Shown piece after piece: positions 29,186 to 37,523 of a stretch of 64,000 nucleotides of DNA. Position 1 is the stretch's first letter. Every line of letters starts with the position of its first letter. This DNA is from an uncultured Flavobacteriales bacterium. GTDB taxonomy: Bacteria; Bacteroidota; Bacteroidia; Flavobacteriales_D; Crocinitomicaceae. The translations under genes were made by a program, and so were the position numbers. Below the pieces are notes generated by a model that was not told the DNA's origin, did not search any database, and was given only the letters and a program-made list of their open reading frames with translations. The DNA lies in the NCBI GenBank assembly GCA_913046365.1, contig CAJWRM010000003.1, positions 107,480 through 171,479 of the forward strand, read 5' to 3'.

Positions 29186-31060
29186 ATGTTCATATTGAAA
29201 AAAGTCTTTTTTTTACCATTTTTACTGTTTAATCAAATAATTTTAGCTCAGCAAAGCGAAGCATTAATTCCAAGAGACGCCTCCACTGTTTTTAGTATCA
29301 ATAACATTAACCTGCTCCAAAAGATTTCAATAGATGAATTGGTAGAGTATGATTTCATGGAAGAGCTTCATCAAGAGCTATTTGATGGCTCAACTGCAGG
29401 TAAAACATTAAAAGATGCGGGCTTGGATTTTGACCAACGTCTTAACATATTTTACGGAAAAGATAATGTATACGAGCTGACCGGTTTTTCATTTGGTATA
29501 AAGAATAAGGATGAGCTTTTTCAAGTATTTGATGATTTTGAATATTCAGAAACACTTAAGAATGGCGCCGAACGCTATAATTCTTTATTTAATACGCTGA
29601 TCATTAAAGGTAATTCTGGTGTTCTATTGCGCATACAACCAACAGATGATTACCTTATTAAGATCACAGACTCCCTGAACTATTACGAATGGGATGAAAC
29701 TACATATTATCCTGACCAGTTCAGTGGTGAATTCGAATTGGAGGAAGCAATTATTGAGGAAGTGGAGCCGATCGAAGAGGAGGAAGACTCTGCGCTCAAT
29801 GATGTTTATGAATATATAGAGAGGACTGGATATGGAAAAGAGAATGAAAAGACCTACTGGGAAATAAGAGACAGTATTCAGGTTTCTATGCAAACCAAGG
29901 GAATGGTTGCTTTAATTGACGATTTAATCATAAACGAAAATAGCCTTCAGACCGTTGATAAAAGATTTGAAGCGCAGCTAGAAAAAGATTCTGAAGGGAT
30001 CTTTTTTATTGACAATTCAAGAAACTTCTCAAATCAAGGCGGATTATGGTACTTCCAAACGATGTATCCAATTATGAACGAAGACCTTAAAGATCTTTAT
30101 GCTCAGAATTATATGGTTGGAGATTTGCATTTAGATTCGAATCAAGTTCATTTTGATTTGAAAGCAAATTATGGTGAGGAGCTCGGATCAATATATGCAG
30201 AGATGAACAATAATCCTCTGAACAAGGATTTTGCTAAATACATCCCAAAAGACGCTGCCGCATATTTTATCTACAATGTAGATTTGCGTAAAGCTTATGA
30301 AACGGCGTATGATATTTTGCTTCCTATGCTTAAGGATAAGAAAGATAATAAAATGGTCATGAATTTACTGGCCATACAGCTTTTAGATAAGCTTGTGGAT
30401 AAAAAAGCTTTTTTTGGAGCCTATAAGGGAGGTATTTTTGGAACGTTCAATGGAATCCAAACGATTTTGACCAAGAAAATTGAGTACAACTGGAACGATG
30501 AAAATTTTGAATATACTGAAATAGAAACCGAGTCTGAAGAGGATATTCCTGTTTTTACCTTGGGATTTGCATCGGAGCGCACAGATCTTTGCGAGCTGGT
30601 TTTGACGGATTTATCTCGACTTACTTCACGTATTGAGAAGAAAGAAGGGTATTGGATCATAAAAGACGCAATTTTTGACGCAGCACCTTTATATGTGGTA
30701 TGTACAGATCAAGTTCTTCTGCTCACCAACGATACCTATCTGATTGATCAACACATTGATGGATATGGTAGAGAGGCTATATCTAAAAAAGATTTGAAAC
30801 GCATCAAGAAATCAGGGGTGTTGTACGCAAATATGGATTTGGACCGGTCAATCAATCAATTTCCACAGGCTTTTCTAGATGAAAGACAGAAGAAAGTCCT
30901 CAACGATTTAAAAAACAATTCTGGTTGTATTGAGCTTAGCTCAAAATATTCTGAGTTAACAAAAACAGATTACTCATTGCGTTATAATTTTGAAAGCTCG
31001 TCTAGCCAAGCTACTCAATTTCTAGACATGATCAATGCAATGTTTATTTTATCCAAATAA
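29186..31060 (+). CDS. Uncharacterised exported protein, possibly DUF4836-like
   Basis: 624 residues with a signal peptide ending ILAQ. The mature start SEALIPRDASTVFSINNINLLQK resembles Bacteroidetes DUF4836-type proteins (weak, from memory). An acidic stretch lies near 190-205 (EEVEPIEEEEDSA). Around residue 420-455 it shares a pattern with the next gene: (Y/W)xGxF...G...K.IE...D.NFE.T...E......P...L.F, which suggests the two are paralogues. The gene lies 6 nt before its neighbour. Function unknown. Confidence 0.65.
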   Translation: MFILKKVFFLPFLLFNQIILAQQSEALIPRDASTVFSINNINLLQKISIDELVEYDFMEELHQELFDGSTAGKTLKDAGLDFDQRLNIFYGKDNVYELTGFSFGIKNKDELFQVFDDFEYSETLKNGAERYNSLFNTLIIKGNSGVLLRIQPTDDYLIKITDSLNYYEWDETTYYPDQFSGEFELEEAIIEEVEPIEEEEDSALNDVYEYIERTGYGKENEKTYWEIRDSIQVSMQTKGMVALIDDLIINENSLQTVDKRFEAQLEKDSEGIFFIDNSRNFSNQGGLWYFQTMYPIMNEDLKDLYAQNYMVGDLHLDSNQVHFDLKANYGEELGSIYAEMNNNPLNKDFAKYIPKDAAAYFIYNVDLRKAYETAYDILLPMLKDKKDNKMVMNLLAIQLLDKLVDKKAFFGAYKGGIFGTFNGIQTILTKKIEYNWNDENFEYTEIETESEEDIPVFTLGFASERTDLCELVLTDLSRLTSRIEKKEGYWIIKDAIFDAAPLYVVCTDQVLLLTNDTYLIDQHIDGYGREAISKKDLKRIKKSGVLYANMDLDRSINQFPQAFLDERQKKVLNDLKNNSGCIELSSKYSELTKTDYSLRYNFESSSSQATQFLDMINAMFILSK

Positions 31061-31066
31061 TTTTCG

Positions 31067-32395
31067 GTGTATAAAAAGCTTGTATTTATTTTATTTTTGG
31101 CCTTTCTACTGGGCGCCCTATTGTATTTGAAGCCCTTTGATAGTTCTAAAAAGCAGCTTGAAAAAATAGAAACATTTCTTCCCGAGGCAGACCTAGCTGG
31201 TAGGGTTTATTTGTTGGATTTTTTAACAGAGTCTACTGATTTAATGCTTTTTAATGAGATTTCGCAACGGCAATTTTTAACTTCCGAATTTGTCCTGTCT
31301 TTGGCAAAGAAATTCGGGTTAGACGTTCAGAATCCTGTCTATATTTTTGCAAATGAAAGAGGAGATGCAGGAAGCGTAGTGCCCTTATACACAACCCAGA
31401 AGCTAAAGAGTGCACTGGATAGAATTTCACTCGATAATGATGTAAAGGATACATTGATAGGTCAGGACCACATATATCATTTGACAGATTACCAGGTCCA
31501 TATTTTTCATAGAGATCATTTTTTATTTATTTATTATGGTGATTATTTCTATGAAATATATCACGAATCTATTGTCAATAGAAAAAGGAAAATGGCTGAT
31601 GTATGGCAAGGTCTCTTTATCAATCCCATATTTCCCAATGAGAATCTTGTTCTTTATTCTGAATCTAAGGCTTTGAAGCAATTTGGTATGGACCATGCCT
31701 ACATGGCGCACGATAGTGACTCTTCTGGATTTCATTTAAAGAGCTGTATTAAAATTAATGATTCAATACCGTTTTTCGTCAAGGATTCCGGCCAGGCTAT
31801 AAAATTTTCTACGCGTTCTAAACGCACGATTGATTTGCATATGAATACCGCAAACCTCACAGCGTCTATCAAAGCATTATTAATTGAAAAATTATCATTA
31901 CTCACGTCAAAAATAAGCTTCCCAATTTCTGATTTCATTGAGATATGGAATGGTGATTTTTGTTTTGAGGAGGGAGGATTCTATTTGGTTTCTGAAAAAT
32001 ATATTGAAACTGAATTAGATGATAATTTTGAGCCAACACAAGTTGAAAAAACTAGATATAAGAATGTGCCAAGATATTCTTTGATGTTCACCGTGCAGGA
32101 GCCAGCAAATCAATTACTTAATAAGTTATTGTCTAAAGGAATACTAACACAAGAAGATGAGCAATTTAGATTCTTGTTTTCACCTCAGCTAAAGCTTCGA
32201 CTGCGGGATGATCAAGTGGTATTCTATTCTACTGTTAACCCACCTAGGAATTACATGTCTTCAATGAATAGGATCCAATGGACTTATATGGATACAGACT
32301 TCGAGTTTCAGGTAGATAGTCTTTCTGATAAGCGTGTATTTGGTTCCATTGAAATACCTATGAAAAAAATATTAGAATCTATAGCGTTTTTGTAA
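31067..32395 (+). CDS. Uncharacterised membrane-anchored protein, apparent paralogue of the preceding gene
   Basis: 442 residues, GTG start, with one N-terminal membrane helix (LVFILFLAFLLGALLYL) and then a long hydrophilic region. Residues about 305-335 (ENDNFE-like block as ELDDNFEPTQVEKTRYKNVP) match the corresponding block of the 624-residue protein upstream. The 3' end overlaps the convergent HNH endonuclease gene by 17 nt. Not recognised; probably acts at the cell envelope with its partner. Confidence 0.65.
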   Translation: MYKKLVFILFLAFLLGALLYLKPFDSSKKQLEKIETFLPEADLAGRVYLLDFLTESTDLMLFNEISQRQFLTSEFVLSLAKKFGLDVQNPVYIFANERGDAGSVVPLYTTQKLKSALDRISLDNDVKDTLIGQDHIYHLTDYQVHIFHRDHFLFIYYGDYFYEIYHESIVNRKRKMADVWQGLFINPIFPNENLVLYSESKALKQFGMDHAYMAHDSDSSGFHLKSCIKINDSIPFFVKDSGQAIKFSTRSKRTIDLHMNTANLTASIKALLIEKLSLLTSKISFPISDFIEIWNGDFCFEEGGFYLVSEKYIETELDDNFEPTQVEKTRYKNVPRYSLMFTVQEPANQLLNKLLSKGILTQEDEQFRFLFSPQLKLRLRDDQVVFYSTVNPPRNYMSSMNRIQWTYMDTDFEFQVDSLSDKRVFGSIEIPMKKILESIAFL

Positions 32396-32975
32396 GCTCC
32401 TGATTGGTCAATCTTTTGATTGTTTTGTGAATGTGTGAAATACTGCAGCTAAACATTTCAGCTAATTGCTTTAGACTTTTTGTTTTTCTAAGTTGCAAGA
32501 TTTCTTCTTTTTGCTTTTCATCAAGAGGATCTGGCCTTCCGATGGACGAATTGCCTCCTGTCGGCCCATATTTCGCTCTTCTTTTTTCCCATAATGAGCT
32601 ATTGTCTCTTTTACCTGATGCAAAACCTATTTTGATGGACTCACTAAAGGAACACCATTTTAAATTTGATACGTGATTGTTCTCTAGGTTGTTGTCTACA
32701 TGAGTCACGACTTTTTTCTTTCTAGGTTTATCATTTTTAACAAATACTGAAGCTACCACTTTGTGTGGGTATACCGTTTTTCTTGTTCCTTTGTCATTGA
32801 TGAGATCTGTCATTAAAAAACCATTGCTCGGGTGACGTCTAAGCTGTTTTTTCTTAGATTCAAATTTCATTTTACGACCGTTTTTAAATGTTTTCGTTCG
32901 TTCTATGGATTTGATTTCTCCATGATCAGATACTAAGTAATCTGAAAAGCCCGGTATTTTAGACCAATTCTGCAT
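32379..32975 (-). CDS. NUMOD4/HNH endonuclease with C-terminal helix-turn-helix
   Basis: 198 residues. N-terminal NUMOD4 motif (W-KIPGFSDYLVSDHGEIKS), then an HNH nuclease core of the homing-endonuclease type (VVTHVDNNLENNHVSNLKWCS: the H, the paired N and the NL-W end are visible), then a C-terminal helix-turn-helix (SLKQLAEMFSCSISHIHKTIKRL). It is a free-standing gene, not in an intron or intein. Its 3' end overlaps the convergent gene by 17 nt. Such genes behave as selfish elements in phages and bacteria; activity here is unknown. Confidence 0.83.
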   Translation of the reverse strand: MQNWSKIPGFSDYLVSDHGEIKSIERTKTFKNGRKMKFESKKKQLRRHPSNGFLMTDLINDKGTRKTVYPHKVVASVFVKNDKPRKKKVVTHVDNNLENNHVSNLKWCSFSESIKIGFASGKRDNSSLWEKRRAKYGPTGGNSSIGRPDPLDEKQKEEILQLRKTKSLKQLAEMFSCSISHIHKTIKRLTNQELTKTL

Positions 32976-33005
32976 ATCATTTTAACACAAAAAATGAGAA
33001 AATGT

Positions 33006-34007
33006 TCAGTACGAATTGGAAAAAATGTAGGATTCAGAGGTAGCCTTTAAATGACCAAGTATGTCTTTAAGTTCTTGTAGGTCATTTGATGTCACAAGCT
33101 TCATTTTTGTTTCTTTAAAATGCTCAATTCCTCTAAAGTAGTTTGCATAATGTCTTTTCATTTCTGCAATCCCTAATTTTTCACCTTTCCAGTCGATACT
33201 CGTATTCAAATGCTCTATAACCGCTTCAACTTTTTCTAGGAAACTTGGTGCGTCGCGGTGAAAACCGTGCTCAATAAAGTGTTTTATCTCTCTAAAAATC
33301 CATGGGTTTCCGATACTTGCTCTTCCGATCATTACGCCATCGACTCCGTACTTACTTTTATATTCTACTGCTTTTTCAGGAGAATTGATATCACCATTTC
33401 CAAATACTGGGATGTGCATTCGTGGGTTGTTTTTAACGTCAGCAATGAGCGACCAATCTGCTTCTCCCTTGTACATTTGTCTTCTCGTCCTACCATGAAT
33501 AGAAATTGCTTCAATTCCCACATCCTGCAACCGCTCTGCAACATCAACAATATATTTTGTGGATTCATCCCAACCAAGTCTTGTTTTTACCGTTACGGGT
33601 AGACTTGTAGATTTGACAATTTCAGCAGTCATCTTAACCATTTTAGGAATGTCCTGAAGGATTCCTGCTCCAGCACCTTTACAAGCTACCTTTTTTACTG
33701 GGCATCCATAGTTTATATCTATAATATCTGGATTAGATTCGGCTGTGATTTCAGTTGCCAATCTCATGCTTTCTATTTCTGAACCGAATATTTGGATGCC
33801 TATTGGTCTTTCTTTTTCGTAGATATCGAGCTTTTGTTTGCTTTTTAATGCATCTCGAATAAGGCCTTCAGATGATATAAATTCGGTGTACATTAGGTCA
33901 GCTCCATGCTTTTTGCAAAGGGTTCTGAACGGAGGATCACTTACATCCTCCATTGGAGCCAATAAAAGAGGGAAGTCTCCCAGCTCTATGTCTCTAATCT
34001 TAACCAT
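33006..34007 (-). CDS. dusB: tRNA-dihydrouridine synthase (DusB type)
   Basis: 333 residues, TIM-barrel flavoenzyme. LLAPMEDVSDPPFRTLC opens the barrel, NYGCPVKKVACKGAGAGIL carries the catalytic Cys, and the FMN site shows in TVKTRLGWDES, SIHGRTRRQMYKGEADW and GVMIGRASIGNPWIF. It reduces uridines in tRNA D-loops. It overlaps manC by 8 nt, so it is the end of the SprT-manC-dus unit. Confidence 0.93.
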   Translation of the reverse strand: MVKIRDIELGDFPLLLAPMEDVSDPPFRTLCKKHGADLMYTEFISSEGLIRDALKSKQKLDIYEKERPIGIQIFGSEIESMRLATEITAESNPDIIDINYGCPVKKVACKGAGAGILQDIPKMVKMTAEIVKSTSLPVTVKTRLGWDESTKYIVDVAERLQDVGIEAISIHGRTRRQMYKGEADWSLIADVKNNPRMHIPVFGNGDINSPEKAVEYKSKYGVDGVMIGRASIGNPWIFREIKHFIEHGFHRDAPSFLEKVEAVIEHLNTSIDWKGEKLGIAEMKRHYANYFRGIEHFKETKMKLVTSNDLQELKDILGHLKATSESYIFSNSY

Positions 34008-35079
34008 TTGTTATTTTTTTCGCTTCCAATTCTACCAGATATGTTTTAAGGCGCTGCTCATTTTCCCCATTAAGCACCATTAGCTTTTCTGGCGTATCAA
34101 CTACAATAAAGTTTTGCAAGCCATCCACTAGGATAGTTTTACTTTCTTTTGAGTAAACAAAGCAATTTTCGCTATTAAAAAAATGGATGTCATCATGGTT
34201 TTGCGTATTTCCATCACTGTCCTTTTCTCGAATGTCTTTAATACTGCCCCAAGTACCCAAATCGCTCCATCCAAATTTTGATAAAATCACAGCAACATTT
34301 TTTTCTTTTTCCATGATTGCATAATCAATGGATATACTTGAGCATTTTTCGAAAGCAACTTCGCAGAATTTTTCTTCTTCTTCTTTATTATATACATCTC
34401 CATTTGCGAAGAAAATATTAAACAATTCAGGACAATGCTTTTCGAAGCTGCATTTCAATACTGAACCGCGCCAAATAAACATTCCTGAATTCCAATAAAA
34501 GTTACCTGAATTCAAAAATTCTTCTGCTTTATTTAAATCAGGCTTTTCTCGAAATTGTAATACCTTTTGAACCTGTTGTGATTTGTCCGTGTCATTAAAT
34601 TCAATATATCCATACCCTGTATCTGGGCGATGTGGCTTTATTCCAAAGGTAATTAGTTTATCCTCTTCTATTGCTGTAGAAATAGCTATGTCAAGATCTG
34701 AATTAAACTGTTTTTCATTCGTGATAAGGTGATCAGCTGGCGTCACAACAAGTGTCGCATTTGCATCTTTGTTTAAGATTTTTGCGGTAGCAAAGGCAAT
34801 ACAGGGAGCCGTATTTTTGCGCTGAGGTTCGCAAATCACTTGACCTTTGTCAACTTTTAATTGATCGATCACTTTTGACTTATAAGCCTCATTGGTAAGG
34901 ATAAAGATGTTTTCTTTGGGAACCGAACTCAAAAAACGATCAAATGTCATTTGAAGAAGACTTTGCCCAGTACCTAAAAAGTCTAGAAATTGTTTTGGGT
35001 TATCTTCTGTAGAAAGTGGCCAGAATCGACTTCCAACACCACCTGCCATAATTAAACAATATAAAGATTTTTGCTCCAT
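34000..35079 (-). CDS. manC: Mannose-1-phosphate guanylyltransferase
   Basis: 359 residues with the GDP-mannose pyrophosphorylase signature IMAGGVGSRFWPLSTEDNPKQFL at the N-terminus, CEPQRKNTAPCIAFA, and FREKPD followed by NSGMFIW. It makes GDP-mannose for polysaccharides and glycoproteins. It is the short form without the C-terminal isomerase domain. It is directly adjacent to the SprT-like gene and overlaps dus. Confidence 0.92.
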   Translation of the reverse strand: MEQKSLYCLIMAGGVGSRFWPLSTEDNPKQFLDFLGTGQSLLQMTFDRFLSSVPKENIFILTNEAYKSKVIDQLKVDKGQVICEPQRKNTAPCIAFATAKILNKDANATLVVTPADHLITNEKQFNSDLDIAISTAIEEDKLITFGIKPHRPDTGYGYIEFNDTDKSQQVQKVLQFREKPDLNKAEEFLNSGNFYWNSGMFIWRGSVLKCSFEKHCPELFNIFFANGDVYNKEEEEKFCEVAFEKCSSISIDYAIMEKEKNVAVILSKFGWSDLGTWGSIKDIREKDSDGNTQNHDDIHFFNSENCFVYSKESKTILVDGLQNFIVVDTPEKLMVLNGENEQRLKTYLVELEAKKITNG

Positions 35080-35703
35080 TTATATAGTATTTACCTCAGC
35101 TAGTGCGTGTATTAAATATGCCTTGCCTGTAAGTAATTCAGAGCAAAGATACCGGGTTCTTCTCAATTTTCCTTTTTTGAAAGATTTTTTATTGAGTATG
35201 AAGTGTGCTCCTGGTTCAATTTGTTCTAAGTGGAGCCCTTTTTTTTGTAAATCAAACTTCCTCAGCGCACGACTCAAGGCAATATCTGAATAAGATGCTG
35301 CTTTTGTGTTTTTGATAGTTTTTTTTAGGCATGTTTTCAAGGTCTCAGGAAATTCATGTGCTGAAAGCAAGGGATGCAGTAATTGCTGGAACTCAAACTT
35401 CCATTCTTTACCATGCGCCTTAACTCCTAGGTTATATTTGAGATAGGTATTTAAGTGTGCAATCTCATGTAAAGTTGTGATCAAAAAAGCATAAGGGTTT
35501 AAATTATTGTTTATTGTAATCTGTGGAATACCTTGGTCATTTATCGGCCTTCGGAAATCACCTAGCTTTGTTTTGCGGGGAGCGACAATTCTAAATCGAA
35601 CATCTGTTGAACAAAGAAGGTCATGCACATATGCAATAAATGCTTCCGGGATATGTTCCCGAAGCTTTTCTTTTATTTGTATGCTACGCTTGTCGGCTTC
35701 CAT
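35080..35703 (-). CDS. SprT-like zinc metalloprotease-fold protein
   Basis: 207 residues with the zinc motif HEIAH within TTLHEIAHLNTYLKYNLGVKAHGKEWK, the SprT-like pattern (HExxH then a downstream His/Glu in AHGKEW). SprT-like proteins are zinc metallopeptidases, in eukaryotes linked to DNA-protein crosslink repair; the bacterial role is poorly known. First gene of the unit with manC, an association I recall from other Flavobacteria. Confidence 0.82.
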   Translation of the reverse strand: MEADKRSIQIKEKLREHIPEAFIAYVHDLLCSTDVRFRIVAPRKTKLGDFRRPINDQGIPQITINNNLNPYAFLITTLHEIAHLNTYLKYNLGVKAHGKEWKFEFQQLLHPLLSAHEFPETLKTCLKKTIKNTKAASYSDIALSRALRKFDLQKKGLHLEQIEPGAHFILNKKSFKKGKLRRTRYLCSELLTGKAYLIHALAEVNTI

Positions 35704-35719
35704 TTTTGTTCTTACACCT

Positions 35720-35747
35720 CAAAAGTAATAATCTGAGGGAGTTCCAA
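35720..35747 (-). promoter_or_regulatory. Predicted promoter of the SprT-manC-dus unit
   Basis: TACTTTTG on the minus strand (35727-35720) with TTG (35747-35745) 17 nt upstream, about 17 nt before the SprT-like start. Confidence 0.5.
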
Positions 35748-35781
35748 TAAATTCGAAGGAAATAATGTTTAATTTAGACTC

Positions 35782-36522
35782 GTGAAGTTGTTGTTTCATG
35801 TAGGAAGATATTTTTTGATGCTCCGCACCTTGTTTGCGGTACCATCGAAATGGAATATATTGTGGAAACGAATCGTCTCCGAACTGCATATAATTGGAAT
35901 TAATTCTCTTCCAATTGTTGCATTAATGTCCTCTTTCATGGGGGGAGTCATTGCGCTCCAAACGGCCTCTAATATGACGACTCCTTTGCTTCCAGATTAT
36001 ACAGTTGGATATATTACGCAATCTAGTACAATTTTGGAATTCTCACCTACTATAATATCTTTAATATTAGCTGGGAAAGTTGGTTCTAATATTGCTTCTG
36101 AGGTAGGTACTATGAGGGTTACGGAACAGATTGATGCTTTAGAAATAATGGGTGTAAATTCTTTGAATTTTCTCGTGCTTCCTAAAATCATAGGAGCAGT
36201 ATTGTTTTTCCCGATTTTAGTAATCTTCTCAATGGCATTGTCCTTAATCGGAGGTTGGTTGGCGCTTCTTTTTTCAGATTTGACTACCACAGAGACTTAT
36301 GTTTTAGGTATTCGTTCGTTTTTTAATCCTTTTCACATTACTTACGCGCTGATTAAAACTGTGTTTTTTGGTTTCTTGATTGTGTCGATTTCTTCATATT
36401 ACGGTTATTACGTCAAGGGTGGATCTCTTGATGTTGGAAAAGCATCGACGCAAGCAGTGGTAAGTAGCACCGTTGCGATTTTAATTATGAATTTCTTGCT
36501 TACTTATTTATTGCTGTTGTAA
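35782..36522 (+). CDS. mlaE: MlaE-type ABC transporter permease
   Basis: 246 residues, GTG start, five or so membrane helices. The MlaE family block SSFMGGVIALQ is followed by FSPTIISLILAGKVGSNIASEVGTMRVTEQIDALEIMGVN, the conserved core of this permease. It forms a lipid transporter with the ATPase encoded directly after it; the stop and the next start share a base. The MlaD-like substrate-binding subunit is not in this window. Confidence 0.9.
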   Translation: MKLLFHVGRYFLMLRTLFAVPSKWNILWKRIVSELHIIGINSLPIVALMSSFMGGVIALQTASNMTTPLLPDYTVGYITQSSTILEFSPTIISLILAGKVGSNIASEVGTMRVTEQIDALEIMGVNSLNFLVLPKIIGAVLFFPILVIFSMALSLIGGWLALLFSDLTTTETYVLGIRSFFNPFHITYALIKTVFFGFLIVSISSYYGYYVKGGSLDVGKASTQAVVSSTVAILIMNFLLTYLLLL

Positions 36523-37289
36523 TGATTGAGATCAAAGGCGTAAATAAATCTTTCGGGGAAGATCAAATATTGTTTGATATCAATACTGTTTTTGAAAAGG
36601 GTAAGGTCAATTTAATTATTGGTCAATCAGGTCAGGGTAAGTCTGTTCTTGCAAAATGTATGGTGGGGTTGCATGAAGTTGATTCGGGTGAGATTTTGTA
36701 CGGAGATGCTGATTTTACAAAAATGCGTAGCGCGGAAAAAAGTAAACTTCGTCAAGAAATAGGTATGCTTTTTCAGGGTTCTGCATTATTTGATTCAATG
36801 AATGTCGAGGAGAATATTGGTTTTCCGCTAACCATGTTTACTAAAATGACCACCAATGAGATTCAAAAAAGGGTAGACTTTTGTTTGGAACGCGTTAATC
36901 TTGTTGGAAAAAATAAGCTTCTACCTTCTGAATGTAGCGGAGGGATGCAGAAAAGAATTGGAATCGCAAGAGCGATTTCAATGAATCCGAAGTATTTGTT
37001 TTGTGATGAGCCTAACTCTGGCTTAGATCCAAAAACAGCTATTGTCATAGATGGATTAATTCAAGACATTACAGAAGAATTTAATATGACTACTATTGTT
37101 ATCACCCATGATATGAATTCTGTAATTGAGATAGGTGAAAACGTTTTATTTATCTACCAAGGCAAGTGCTGGTGGCAAGGTGATCGGGAATCTATTATAA
37201 CAGCAGACAACCCTGAAATCACAAATTTTGTCTATGCTTCAGAATTTATGAAAGAAATTAGGGCAAACATTCAAAATTCCAGAAACTAA
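36522..37289 (+). CDS. mlaF: MlaF-type ABC transporter ATP-binding protein
   Basis: 255 residues. Walker A GQSGQGKS, Q-loop LFQGSALFDSMNVEENIGFPL, signature SECSGGMQKRIGIARAI and Walker B YLFCDEPNSGLDP are all present; the signature starts SGGM rather than SGGQ, as is normal in this family. It powers MlaE in phospholipid transport between the membranes. Confidence 0.92.
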   Translation: MIEIKGVNKSFGEDQILFDINTVFEKGKVNLIIGQSGQGKSVLAKCMVGLHEVDSGEILYGDADFTKMRSAEKSKLRQEIGMLFQGSALFDSMNVEENIGFPLTMFTKMTTNEIQKRVDFCLERVNLVGKNKLLPSECSGGMQKRIGIARAISMNPKYLFCDEPNSGLDPKTAIVIDGLIQDITEEFNMTTIVITHDMNSVIEIGENVLFIYQGKCWWQGDRESIITADNPEITNFVYASEFMKEIRANIQNSRN

Positions 37290-37313
37290 TTTTCCATAGT
37301 TATTAAAAAAAAT

Positions 37314-37321
37314 TATCTTTG
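37314..37321 (+). promoter_or_regulatory. Predicted -7 element of the tRNA-Leu gene
   Basis: TATCTTTG fits TAnnTTTG, 64 nt before the tRNA. TTTC (37291-37294) lies 19 nt upstream, one base from the -33 consensus. Confidence 0.45.
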
Positions 37322-37384
37322 CAACCCGCTTTGAAAAAGTTCAAGGTGCAGCTAGGTGAAAACGTAGCGAATAAGATATTAAAT

Positions 37385-37469
37385 GCGGATGTGGTGAAAT
37401 TGGTAGACACGCTAGACTTAGGATCTAGTGCCGTGAGGTGTGTGGGTTCGACTCCCTCCATCCGCACCA
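37385..37469 (+). tRNA. tRNA-Leu (anticodon UAG)
   Basis: The 85-nt sequence has a 7-bp acceptor stem (GCGGATG at 37385-37391 with CATCCGC at 37459-37465), a D-arm, the anticodon stem CTAGA/TCTAG (37412-37428) with anticodon TAG at 37419-37421, a long variable arm typical of tRNA-Leu, and a T-arm with GGTTCGACTCC. The 3' CCA (37467-37469) is encoded. A strong terminator follows directly. Confidence 0.96.
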
Positions 37470-37472
37470 TTT

Positions 37473-37506
37473 AAGGTCTCGTTTCATAAAACGAGACCTT
37501 TTTTAT
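37473..37506 (+). terminator. Intrinsic terminator after tRNA-Leu
   Basis: A perfect 12-bp stem (AAGGTCTCGTTT at 37473-37484, loop CATA, AAACGAGACCTT at 37489-37500) followed by TTTT. It separates the tRNA transcript from the trigger factor gene, which starts 18 nt later. Confidence 0.9.
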
Positions 37507-37523
37507 TTTAAAAAAATATAAAA

